Shown: piece by piece, positions 17,627 to 25,390 of the stretch
How the letters are laid out: every line of letters starts with the position of its first letter
Numbering within the stretch: position 1 is the first letter of the stretch
Assembly (NCBI RefSeq): GCF_030252325.1
Contig: NZ_CP126981.1
Location: forward strand, 62,001 to 126,000
DNA from: Candidatus Mycobacterium wuenschmannii
GTDB taxonomy: Bacteria; Actinomycetota; Actinomycetes; Mycobacteriales; Mycobacteriaceae
DNA: 64,000 bases
Direction of reading: 5' to 3'
The notes under the pieces: model-generated
Seen by the model: only the letters and a program-made list of their open reading frames with translations
Database searches by the model: none
What the model was told of the DNA's origin: nothing
Translations under genes and position numbers: made by a program

Positions 17627-18805
17627 TCACCACGGTGACGGGATGCCCGCGCGAATGCGCGCGACCTCCGAACGCGCGAAGCGCACTCGATCGGTGTCGG
17701 CGCCCCGCGCGGCGGCCAACTCGTCGCCGAGCGAGTAGGCGGCGTTGAGGATGTAGCGCACGCGCCGTCGTTCCTGACGATTGAGGCCGGTTTTGCGAAG
17801 GGCCTTGCGAGCCTTGCGGTTACCGGCCATCGCGTCGAGTTCAGGCACCGTAATGACTTCACGGGCCTGCTCGGGGGCCATCACGGCGCGGACGAAATCG
17901 CGCTCCCTGGACACGGTCAGCTTGTACACCCGGGCGACGATGATCAGCGCGACGACGATCGTGCCGATCAGCAACCCGATGAGCAGCAGGGCGTTCTGGC
18001 CCGCGATGGCCGCGACCGAATCCCACGTCCCGTGCAACAGCATCGGAATCGCGACCAGCGCCAGACCCCGAAAGATCTTGCGCGGCTCGGCCGGCCGGCC
18101 GATCAGGTAGACCACGCCCGCGCAGAAGATGGCGCTGTACAGGATGTGCGCCGCGACCCCGGTCAGCATGCGCAAGATGATCGTGCCCACCGACGCGCCA
18201 ATCTGGTTGGCGCCGAACTGCGTTCCGGCCGATGTCATGGCGTAGGTGATGTCTTCGACGATCTGGAATCCCAGGCCGATGAACGCGCCGAGGATGAATC
18301 CGTCGAACGCGGTTCGGACGTGGCGTTGCGCGAGCGCGATCAACAGCAACAGCCCGGAGCCCTTGGCCAGTTCCTCGGTGAACGGTGCGGCGAGCCCGGC
18401 GCCCCAGTTCAGCGCCCAGACCTGACCAAAGTGCTTGCCGTACAAGGCCAGCAGCGCGTCGTTGGCGTTGGCGGCCATCACCCCGGTCGCGGCGAACCCA
18501 CCCCACAGGAACGCCACCACCATCAGTTTGTGCGGGAGCTTGGCGTAGTGGTCGATCCGATCGTTGAACCACCAGAACAACGCCGCGTAGATGGCGAACG
18601 ACGTCACCGCGAGGCCGATCGCTTCGCCGTAGGCGTTGTATTCACGGGCCAGCACGGATAAGAACGTCAGCACGCCGATGCCGACGAGGGCGACATATCC
18701 CCAGAACGCGAAGTTACGCGGTTGGTAGAAAACGAACTTGCGGCCCCAGCCGGAGATGTCGAGCGCGACGTCGCGCGCTTGATCGAGGTCGGTGAGCGTG
18801 GTCAT
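17627..18805 (-). CDS. PrsW-family intramembrane metalloprotease
   Basis: 392 aa, about eight membrane helices between residues 30 and 290. The family's three metal/active-site motifs are visible: EELAKG (in FTEELAKGSG), FQIVEDITY, and HGTWDS. PrsW of Bacillus cleaves an anti-sigma factor at site 1; substrates in actinomycetes are mostly unknown. The C-terminal 100 residues are cytoplasmic and basic (KARKALRKTGLNRQERRRVR). The frame is open far upstream on GC-rich shadow sequence, but the ATG at 18805 overlaps the stop of the upstream gene by four bases and is the clear start. The adjacent membrane protein is a candidate partner or substrate. Confidence 0.88.
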   Translation of the reverse strand: MTTLTDLDQARDVALDISGWGRKFVFYQPRNFAFWGYVALVGIGVLTFLSVLAREYNAYGEAIGLAVTSFAIYAALFWWFNDRIDHYAKLPHKLMVVAFLWGGFAATGVMAANANDALLALYGKHFGQVWALNWGAGLAAPFTEELAKGSGLLLLIALAQRHVRTAFDGFILGAFIGLGFQIVEDITYAMTSAGTQFGANQIGASVGTIILRMLTGVAAHILYSAIFCAGVVYLIGRPAEPRKIFRGLALVAIPMLLHGTWDSVAAIAGQNALLLIGLLIGTIVVALIIVARVYKLTVSRERDFVRAVMAPEQAREVITVPELDAMAGNRKARKALRKTGLNRQERRRVRYILNAAYSLGDELAAARGADTDRVRFARSEVARIRAGIPSPW

Positions 18806-19461
18806 CGCTTGTCCTTCTTGGCCTCGTTGATGCTGCCGATCATCCGCAGCACGGCGGCACTGGGCTCGGTGCCGGCGTCGGTCGGTCCGGTTGCGATCGC
18901 CTCGACGCCGCGGTCGTCGAAGACGAAAGCGGCGATCAGACCGGCGGTGTGTGGTCCGGTGACACGAACCGTCGCACCCTCTTTGCCGGCGGCGGTGACG
19001 ATTGTCTTGGGCGCGCCTGTGATGTGTACGCCGCGGCCCTGATTGAGCGCCTCGGACGTCGCCTCGATCTGGTCGAGCAGTTGATCGGCGTCGCCGTGAA
19101 ACTCGCCGGTCCGCACCGTGAACTTCAGTGCCCCGTCCTCGACCGTCGCGGCCGCGGGGTACTGTCCGGAGATCGGGGCGTGCCCGGCGCGCACCCCGGA
19201 GGTGACGCCCCAACCGGCCTCCGGAATGAACGTGACGTCGCCCTCGACTTGCATCACATCGCCGGGACGCACGATGTCGTGGTAGGGCACCGTCGCGTTG
19301 ATGACCGGAAGGACCACCGACATCAGGAACACCAGCGCGAATACCACCAGCGTTGGGCGCAGGGTGCGCCGGTCGAGGCCGAAGCGTCGTTCGTCGGCGG
19401 GCACCCAACCCTCGTCGGGTTCGAACCTCGGCGCTGCGGCCGGAGGGGACACTTCGGTCAT
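18802..19461 (-). CDS. Single-span membrane protein cotranslated with PrsW
   Basis: 219 aa. A cytoplasmic N-terminus of about 35 residues (VPADERRFGLDRRTL) is followed by one membrane helix (PTLVVFALVFLMSVVLPVIN) and a periplasmic domain of about 160 residues containing DVMQVEGDVTFIPEAGWGV and TVRVTGPHTAGLIAAF. Topology is like that of an anti-sigma or receptor protein, but no known domain is recognised. Its stop overlaps the PrsW start (ATGA), which strongly suggests the two act together. Confidence 0.82.
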   Translation of the reverse strand: MTEVSPPAAAPRFEPDEGWVPADERRFGLDRRTLRPTLVVFALVFLMSVVLPVINATVPYHDIVRPGDVMQVEGDVTFIPEAGWGVTSGVRAGHAPISGQYPAAATVEDGALKFTVRTGEFHGDADQLLDQIEATSEALNQGRGVHITGAPKTIVTAAGKEGATVRVTGPHTAGLIAAFVFDDRGVEAIATGPTDAGTEPSAAVLRMIGSINEAKKDKR

Positions 19462-19533
19462 GGTCTCACTTCCTCGTGGGCTCGATGAATTCTGGCATCA
19501 CGCTGACGCTGGTGAAGCGTTTAGGCTCGCAAG

Positions 19534-19929
19534 ATGACAATCGATCGCGCGGCGCTGGCGGTGGGCGGCATCCGTCTCGCCTCGGGCCTGTCCTTTCTCG
19601 TCGACCCTCTCCGGGCGAACAAACTCTGGGGTGATCCCGACACACCGACCCCCACAGCGCAACTGCTGTTGCGATCGATGGGTTATCGCGATGCGCTGAT
19701 CGGCGGCTTGTTGGCCGCATCGGCACTGCGCGGCAAGAACACCCGCGGCTGGTTTGTGGCGTCAGCCGGTGCCGACGCCGCCGACCTGCTGGGCGGCATG
19801 AGTGTGCACCACCAGATGAAACCCTCGCAGCAGCTCGTCGGACTGGGCGGCGCGGTGGTCGGCATCGCCACCGGTCTGTGGGGCGCGGCGCGCCACAAGC
19901 CTGAGGTGTCGGCGCCGACCGGCGACTGA
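19534..19929 (+). CDS. Small membrane protein, DUF4267-like
   Basis: 131 aa with three or four weakly hydrophobic helices rich in Ala and Gly. It reads ALAVGGIRLASGLSFLVDPL at the start and MGYRDALIGGLLAASALRGK in the middle. The arrangement resembles DUF4267-type proteins, which I can only suggest from the G-R-D pattern. It is followed after 2 bp by the quinone oxidoreductase gene, so they probably form one transcript. No function is known. Confidence 0.7.
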   Translation: MTIDRAALAVGGIRLASGLSFLVDPLRANKLWGDPDTPTPTAQLLLRSMGYRDALIGGLLAASALRGKNTRGWFVASAGADAADLLGGMSVHHQMKPSQQLVGLGGAVVGIATGLWGAARHKPEVSAPTGD

Positions 19930-19931
19930 TC

Positions 19932-20870
19932 ATGCGGGCGTTGCGTTTCACCGAATTCGGTGACCCGGACGTGCTGCGCGTCGTCGATGTCGCGGATCCA
20001 GTCGCGACGGCGCAGGAGGCGATCGTCCGCGTCCATGCGGCGTCGGTCAATCCGTCCGACGTGAAAAATGTTGCCGGCGCGATGGATTGGACGGTCCTGC
20101 CTCGCACGCCGGGTCGTGACTTTGCGGGCGTGGTGGTCAGTGGCCCGGGTGAGTGGAAAGGCGCGGCGGTCTGGGGAACCGGCGGTGACACCGGCTTCAG
20201 CCGCGACGGCTCGCACGCTCAGCTGATGACAGTTCCCGTCGCGGCCCTGGCGCGCAAACCCGAACGGCTCAGCGTCGAAGAAGCCTCCGCCGTCGGCGTC
20301 AACTTCGTCACGGCTTGGTACGGATTGGTCGAGACCGCCGAGGTGGTCGCGGGTGAGACGGTCGCGGTGTTCGGTGTCACCGGGGGAGTCGGCGGCGCGG
20401 TCGCGCAGATAGCGCATACCCTCGGCGCCAACGTGATTGGTGTAGGGCGACGGCCACCGGCGGCTGAGACTCCTGCCGCGGCGGCGATCGACGAGTTCGT
20501 CACCTATGACGCCGCCGCCGGTATCAGCGCCAACGTGGTCTACGACGCAGTGGGTGGCTCGACGACACCCACGGCGCTGGCCGCGCTCGCGCGCCGGGGC
20601 CGACTGGTGGTGATCAGCGCGATCGGCTCGCCGCTCGTCGAGGTCAACATCCGTGCCTTGTACCGCAACGAGACTCGCATCCTCGGGGTCGACAGTGGGA
20701 AGCTGACGATCGTCGACTCGGCCGAATATCTGCGGAAGATGGCGCCTCACTTCGAATCCGGCGCCTTTCGCCCGCTGCCGATCACCGGCACCTACTCGCT
20801 CGAGGACGGGATTGCGGCGTACCGGGCTGTCGCCTCCAACACCGCCGGCCGCGTCGTCATCCGACCCTGA
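19932..20870 (+). CDS. Zinc-less medium-chain quinone oxidoreductase
   Basis: 312 aa. It belongs to the NADPH:quinone reductase branch of medium-chain dehydrogenases. The N-terminal GroES-like domain has VHAASVNPSDVKNVAG and PRTPGRDFAGVVV. The Rossmann fold has VAVFGVTGGVGGAVAQIAHT, the AxGGVG-type cofactor loop. No catalytic zinc ligands are seen. Substrate is unknown; quinones or enones are usual. The gene leads directly into the intradiol dioxygenase gene (22 bp), which points to a role in aromatic or hydroxyquinol breakdown. Confidence 0.87.
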   Translation: MRALRFTEFGDPDVLRVVDVADPVATAQEAIVRVHAASVNPSDVKNVAGAMDWTVLPRTPGRDFAGVVVSGPGEWKGAAVWGTGGDTGFSRDGSHAQLMTVPVAALARKPERLSVEEASAVGVNFVTAWYGLVETAEVVAGETVAVFGVTGGVGGAVAQIAHTLGANVIGVGRRPPAAETPAAAAIDEFVTYDAAAGISANVVYDAVGGSTTPTALAALARRGRLVVISAIGSPLVEVNIRALYRNETRILGVDSGKLTIVDSAEYLRKMAPHFESGAFRPLPITGTYSLEDGIAAYRAVASNTAGRVVIRP

Positions 20871-20892
20871 CGATCCGAAGGGAACCCCGTCC

Positions 20893-21768
20893 ATGGCGTC
20901 CGACCTGACCGAACACACCCTCACCGAAGCCGTGCAGCAGACGTTCGACAACGCGGCCGACGCCCGCTTCCGGGAGGTATTCCGCAGCCTGGTGCAGCAC
21001 TTGCATGACTTCGCCCGCGACGTGCGTCTCACCGGCGAAGAATGGTTCGCCGCAATGGATTTCCTCGAGCGAGTCGGCAAGATCTCGACCCCGACGCGGC
21101 AAGAAGTCGTGCTGCTCTCCGATATCCTCGGATTGAGCATGCTGCTGGACAAGATCAACCAGCACACCGAGTCGTCGACCACCGACTCCGCGCTCCTCGG
21201 CCCGTTCTACTTCGAAGAGCGTCCCACCGCCGACAATGGCTCCGATATCGCCGAAGATGTCACCGGCACAACGATGTTCGTTACCGGACGCATCGTCGAC
21301 GACCGAGGGCGTCCGATCGCCGGTGCAAAAGTCGACACCTGGCACAGCGACGGCGAGGGCTTCTACGACGTGCAGCAGGCCGCCAGGCTGCACGACCATC
21401 TCGCAATGCGCGCGCTGCTCACCACGGACGACGACGGGCGATTCTGGTTTCGGTCCATCACGCCGCGTTACTATCCGGTGCCGACCGACGGCCCGTGTGG
21501 CGAAATCCTGCGTGCGGCCAACCGGTCGCCGATGCGACCGCAGCACGTTCACTTCTGGGTGCACGCCGACGGATACGAACCGCTGATTACGCAGGTGTTC
21601 CTACGCGACGACCCGTACATCGACAGCGACGCCGTCTTTGCGGTGCAGGAATCGTTGAAGGCCGATTTCGACCATCACCCGCCGGGAATTGCACCCGATG
21701 GCAGCAACGTCGATCAGCCCTTCGTGACGCTGGACTGGACGCTGACGCTCGCGGCGGGCGTCACATAA
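20893..21768 (+). CDS. Intradiol ring-cleavage dioxygenase (hydroxyquinol/catechol 1,2-dioxygenase type)
   Basis: 291 aa from ATG 20893. It opens catechol-like rings between the two hydroxyls using non-heme Fe(III). The N-terminal helical dimer domain covers residues 1-95 and the beta-sandwich domain follows. The iron ligands are visible as Tyr in GEGFYDVQ, Tyr in TPRYYPVPTDGPCG, and two His in RPQHVHFWVH. Sequence around LLGPFYFEERPT is close to hydroxyquinol dioxygenases. No maleylacetate reductase or cycloisomerase is seen in the window, so the downstream path is not complete here. The next two genes are carboxymuconolactone-decarboxylase-like. Confidence 0.9.
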   Translation: MASDLTEHTLTEAVQQTFDNAADARFREVFRSLVQHLHDFARDVRLTGEEWFAAMDFLERVGKISTPTRQEVVLLSDILGLSMLLDKINQHTESSTTDSALLGPFYFEERPTADNGSDIAEDVTGTTMFVTGRIVDDRGRPIAGAKVDTWHSDGEGFYDVQQAARLHDHLAMRALLTTDDDGRFWFRSITPRYYPVPTDGPCGEILRAANRSPMRPQHVHFWVHADGYEPLITQVFLRDDPYIDSDAVFAVQESLKADFDHHPPGIAPDGSNVDQPFVTLDWTLTLAAGVT

Positions 21769-21785
21769 CCAAAGGGGGAGAACCG

Positions 21786-22196
21786 ATGTCACGCATTCCG
21801 ATGGTCGTGGTCGACGAGCAGCCCGAGCCCATTCGCGACTTCATGCGGCGGCGCGGCACGCCCGACATCTACCGGGTGCTCGCCAACGCACCGGCCGTAT
21901 TCGCCGGGTGGGCCCAGTTGGTGGACGAGCTGGTCGACAGCCCGACCTTCAGCGACCGCATGCGACAACTGGTCGCCGGGCGGGTAGCCCACGAGGCTGA
22001 CCCGGCCGACCTCACCACCGACGAACGCCTGCTCCTCGATGTGGTCACGGAGCTGTGCACCACGCATCGGCTGCGCGACGAGTCCTTCACCGCCGCGCAC
22101 GAATTGCTCGGTGACGAGCGTCTGACCGAATTGCTGATGCTGGTCAGCTACTACTTCGGGTTGACGCTGGTGTCTGACGCGGTCGACGCGCGATGA
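21786..22196 (+). CDS. Short CMD-like protein lacking the central helix
   Basis: 136 aa with an AGGGGGAGAACCG ribosome site just before the ATG. It aligns by eye with the next gene: IYRVLANAPAVFAGWAQLVD here against VYRVLANAEKVFTGWMEAGN there, and LLLDVVTELCTTHRL against LQLATELLTTHTV. The central segment that holds the E-x-x-x-H active region in the CMD/AhpD family is missing or replaced by a short stretch (RVAHEADPADL). It is probably a catalytically silent partner subunit or a substrate-handling paralogue. The stop overlaps the next start (ATGA). Confidence 0.72.
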   Translation: MSRIPMVVVDEQPEPIRDFMRRRGTPDIYRVLANAPAVFAGWAQLVDELVDSPTFSDRMRQLVAGRVAHEADPADLTTDERLLLDVVTELCTTHRLRDESFTAAHELLGDERLTELLMLVSYYFGLTLVSDAVDAR

Positions 22197-22750
22197 CCCG
22201 GATCAGCTACCGCGAACCGGACGGCATGTCGCCGCGCGCCCGTGAATTGACCGCTGCACGAGGCAATCTCAACGTCTACCGGGTGCTGGCCAACGCCGAG
22301 AAGGTATTCACCGGCTGGATGGAGGCGGGCAATGCCGCGCTCACCAGCCCGGTGCTGCCGACCCGGTTGCGTGAACTCGTCGTGCTGCGCACCGCCTACC
22401 TGATAGGCAGCGCGTACGAACTCGGCCAGCATCGTGACGTCGCGCGTACCGTCGGCGTGAGCGGCGATGAGATCGAAGCGATCCTGTCCGAGAGCGGCTG
22501 GCAGACAAGCGAATTCGACCAGGCCGAGCTTGCGGTGCTGCAGTTGGCGACCGAATTGCTGACCACCCACACCGTCGCGGCCGACACCTTCGACCGCGTG
22601 CACCTCGAACTCGGTACCGAGGCCACCGTCGAGGTGTTGATGGTGATCAACCGTTACGCCGGCCTGGCGCTGATGCTCAACGCGCTCGACGTCGACCTCG
22701 ACACCACGGCCCGACTGCCGATCCCGCCCAACCGCGACGTCACATCGTAA
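22193..22750 (+). CDS. Carboxymuconolactone decarboxylase family protein
   Basis: 185 aa. The core LRELVVLRTAYLIGSAYELG-QH contains the Glu and His of the CMD/AhpD fold, but the redox CxxC of AhpD proteins is absent, so peroxidase activity is unlikely. Members of this branch act as small-molecule hydrolases or decarboxylases in aromatic breakdown. It is the last gene of the run of closely spaced genes from 19534 and is translationally coupled to its shorter paralogue. The 3' end overlaps the glycogen phosphorylase gene on the other strand by 11 bp. Confidence 0.83.
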   Translation: MTRISYREPDGMSPRARELTAARGNLNVYRVLANAEKVFTGWMEAGNAALTSPVLPTRLRELVVLRTAYLIGSAYELGQHRDVARTVGVSGDEIEAILSESGWQTSEFDQAELAVLQLATELLTTHTVAADTFDRVHLELGTEATVEVLMVINRYAGLALMLNALDVDLDTTARLPIPPNRDVTS

Positions 22751-25241
22751 CGGTGAGCGGCCACACCTTCCAGATGTCGTCGCAGTATTCGGCGATCGCG
22801 CGATCCGACGAGAACTTGCCGCTGCGCGCGGTGTTCAGGATCGACTTCTTCGTCCAGCCGTCCTTGTCCTGCCACGCCACGCTGACCTCCTCCTGTCCGG
22901 CCACGTAGGACGCGAAGTCGGCACACACCAGGAACGGGTCGTCGTAGCGCAGGTTGTCGACCAGCGGTTTGAACACCTCGGTATCGCCGTGCGAGAACTG
23001 GCCCCCTGCAATGAGATCCAGTACCGCCCGCAGCTCCTCGTTGCCGTCGATGTAATCGGCCGGACGATAGCCGTTCGCCTTGACGCTCTCGACCTCGGAC
23101 TCGGTGAGGCCGAACAGGAAGAAGTTCTCGGCGCCGACCTCGTCGCGCATCTCGACGTTGGCTCCGTCGAGCGTGCCGATGGTCAGCGCGCCGTTGATCA
23201 TGAACTTCATGTTCCCGGTGCCCGACGCCTCCTTCCCGGCGGTGGAGATCTGCTCGGACAGGTCGGCGGCCGGGTAGATCAGCTGCGCGTTCTTGACGCT
23301 GAAGTTCGGCACGAACGCGACCTTGAGGACCTTGTTGATCTCGGGATCGGCATTGATCGTCTCGCCGACGGCGTTGATGAGCTTGATGATGCGCTTGGCC
23401 ATGAAATAGCCCGGCGCTGCCTTGCCGCCGAAGATGAAGGCGCGCGGCGGAATCGACAGACCTGGATTTTGCTTGAGCCGGTGGTAGAGCGCGACGATGT
23501 GCAGCACGCTGAGATGCTGACGCTTGTACTCGTGGATCCGCTTGACCTGGATGTCGAACATCCAGTCCGGGTTGAGCTCGATCCCGGTCGCGGTGCGCAG
23601 GTACTTGGCCAGTCGGGACTTGTTGCTGCGCTTGATGTCGCGCCACTGGGCCCGGAACGAGGCGTCGTCGACGAAGGGCTCCAGCCCGCGCAGACGACCC
23701 AGGTCGGTCAGCCAACCGTCGCCGACGGTCCGGTCGAGCAGTTCGCGCAGGCCCGGGTTGGCCAGGGCGAGGAAGCGTCGCGGCGTCACGCCGTTGGTCT
23801 TGTTGCTGAACCGCTCTGGCCACAGCTCGTAGAAGTCTTTCAGCACACTGTCTTTCAGCAACTCCGAATGCAGCGCCGCGACACCGTTGACGGCGTGGCT
23901 GCCGACGGTGGCCAGGTGCGCCATCCGGACGTTCTTGCCGCCGTCCTCACCGATCAGTGACATGCGACGGATCCGCTCCTCGTCGCCGGGGAACTTCGCG
24001 CGGACCTCGTCGAGGAAGCGCCGGTTGATCTCGTAGATGATCTCCAGGTGGCGCGGCAGCGATTCGGCGAACAGCGTCAGCGGCCACTTCTCCAGCGCCT
24101 CGGGCAGCAGGGTGTGGTTGGTGTAGGCGAACGTCGCAACGGTGATCTCCCACGCTTCATCCCAGTCCAGGCGGCGCTCATCGATCAGCAGACGCATCAG
24201 TTCGGCGACACCGATGGACGGGTGAGTGTCGTTGAGCTGCAACGCGAATCGCTGGGGAAGCTCGCGGACGCCGGCATCGGCGAGGTCATCCATGATGTGC
24301 AGCACGTGCTGCAGCGAGCAGGACACGAAGAAGTACTGCTGCAGCAGGCGCAGCCGCTTACCCGCATCGGGCTCATCGTTGGGGTAGAGCACCTTGGTGA
24401 CCGTCTCCGAGGTCACCTCGTCTTCGACGGCCTTGTAGTAGTCGCCGGTGTTGAACGCTTCCAGCGCAAAGGATTCGACGGCCCGCGCGCTCCACAGGGT
24501 CAGCACGTTGCAGGTGTTGACACCGTAGCCCTGGATGGGGGTGTCGTAGGCGACGCCCTTGAGCAGCCGCCCGGAAATCCACCGCACCCGGTCATGGCCG
24601 GCGTCGTCGGTGTAGTGCTCGACGTAGCCGCCCCACTTCACCAGGTAGTTGACGTCGGGTTTGGCGATCTCCCAAGGGTTTCCGTTGACCAGCCAGTTGT
24701 CGGTCTTCTCGACCTGCCAGCCGTCGCGGATCTCCTGGTTGAAAATGCCGAACTCGTAGCGGATCCCGTAGCCGATCGCCGGACGCTCGAGCGTGGCCAG
24801 CGAATCCAGGTAGCAGGCGGCGAGCCGGCCGAGGCCGCCGTTGCCCAGGCCTGGCTCTGCTTCGCAGGCGAGCACCTCGTCGAGGTCTTGGCCCATCGCC
24901 GCCAGCGCGGTCTTGGCCGCCTGCTCCAGCCGCAGGTTCAGCAGGTTGTTACCCAGTTGCGGGCCCATCAGGAATTCTGCGGACAGGTAGCAGGTCACCT
25001 TGCGGCCGAGGTCGAGCGAGGTCTGCGTCGACGCCACCCGGCGGTCCTGCATCCGGTCGCGCACGGCCAGTGCCAAGGCGCGGTAGTAGTGTTCTGGTCG
25101 CAACGCGGCCGCGGGCCGGCCGATCGAGTAGCGCAGGTGATCGGTGATCGCCCGCTGCAGCGCGGGGGCGCCCATGCCGGTGCGGGAGTGCTCGGCGAGG
25201 TCGGCCCGTACGCCGCTGGCTGACTGCTCGACTTCGGTCAT
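22740..25241 (-). CDS. glgP: Glycogen phosphorylase
   Basis: 833 aa, full length for the family. It releases glucose-1-phosphate from alpha-1,4-glucans using phosphate and pyridoxal phosphate. Visible motifs are GLGNGGLGRLAACYLDSLAT near the N-terminus, LNDTHPSIGVAELMRL, and the PLP lysine region EASGTGNMKFMINGALTIGT, with the Schiff-base Lys in NMKF. It is cytoplasmic and monocistronic. Another glucose-phosphate gene (pgm) lies at 50401. The 148-bp gap to the YhgE/Pip gene upstream is non-coding. Confidence 0.95.
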   Translation of the reverse strand: MTEVEQSASGVRADLAEHSRTGMGAPALQRAITDHLRYSIGRPAAALRPEHYYRALALAVRDRMQDRRVASTQTSLDLGRKVTCYLSAEFLMGPQLGNNLLNLRLEQAAKTALAAMGQDLDEVLACEAEPGLGNGGLGRLAACYLDSLATLERPAIGYGIRYEFGIFNQEIRDGWQVEKTDNWLVNGNPWEIAKPDVNYLVKWGGYVEHYTDDAGHDRVRWISGRLLKGVAYDTPIQGYGVNTCNVLTLWSARAVESFALEAFNTGDYYKAVEDEVTSETVTKVLYPNDEPDAGKRLRLLQQYFFVSCSLQHVLHIMDDLADAGVRELPQRFALQLNDTHPSIGVAELMRLLIDERRLDWDEAWEITVATFAYTNHTLLPEALEKWPLTLFAESLPRHLEIIYEINRRFLDEVRAKFPGDEERIRRMSLIGEDGGKNVRMAHLATVGSHAVNGVAALHSELLKDSVLKDFYELWPERFSNKTNGVTPRRFLALANPGLRELLDRTVGDGWLTDLGRLRGLEPFVDDASFRAQWRDIKRSNKSRLAKYLRTATGIELNPDWMFDIQVKRIHEYKRQHLSVLHIVALYHRLKQNPGLSIPPRAFIFGGKAAPGYFMAKRIIKLINAVGETINADPEINKVLKVAFVPNFSVKNAQLIYPAADLSEQISTAGKEASGTGNMKFMINGALTIGTLDGANVEMRDEVGAENFFLFGLTESEVESVKANGYRPADYIDGNEELRAVLDLIAGGQFSHGDTEVFKPLVDNLRYDDPFLVCADFASYVAGQEEVSVAWQDKDGWTKKSILNTARSGKFSSDRAIAEYCDDIWKVWPLTVTM

Positions 25242-25390
25242 TCGGAGTCCTGTTCGGTCGGCACCGCGCGCCGGCGGGCGCGCAGGTCGTCATTGTGGCA
25301 GCGACGTCTGCACGGCAGGCGCGTAATTGACGACCGGCTCGTTAACGAAAGCTCACAGGCTCGCTACGAGCGCCTGTCCGGCCGGCGTGG

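Noticed and set aside
24048..25223. 391-aa open frame on the plus strand
   Set aside because: Antisense to glycogen phosphorylase, where the catalytic motifs are certain.
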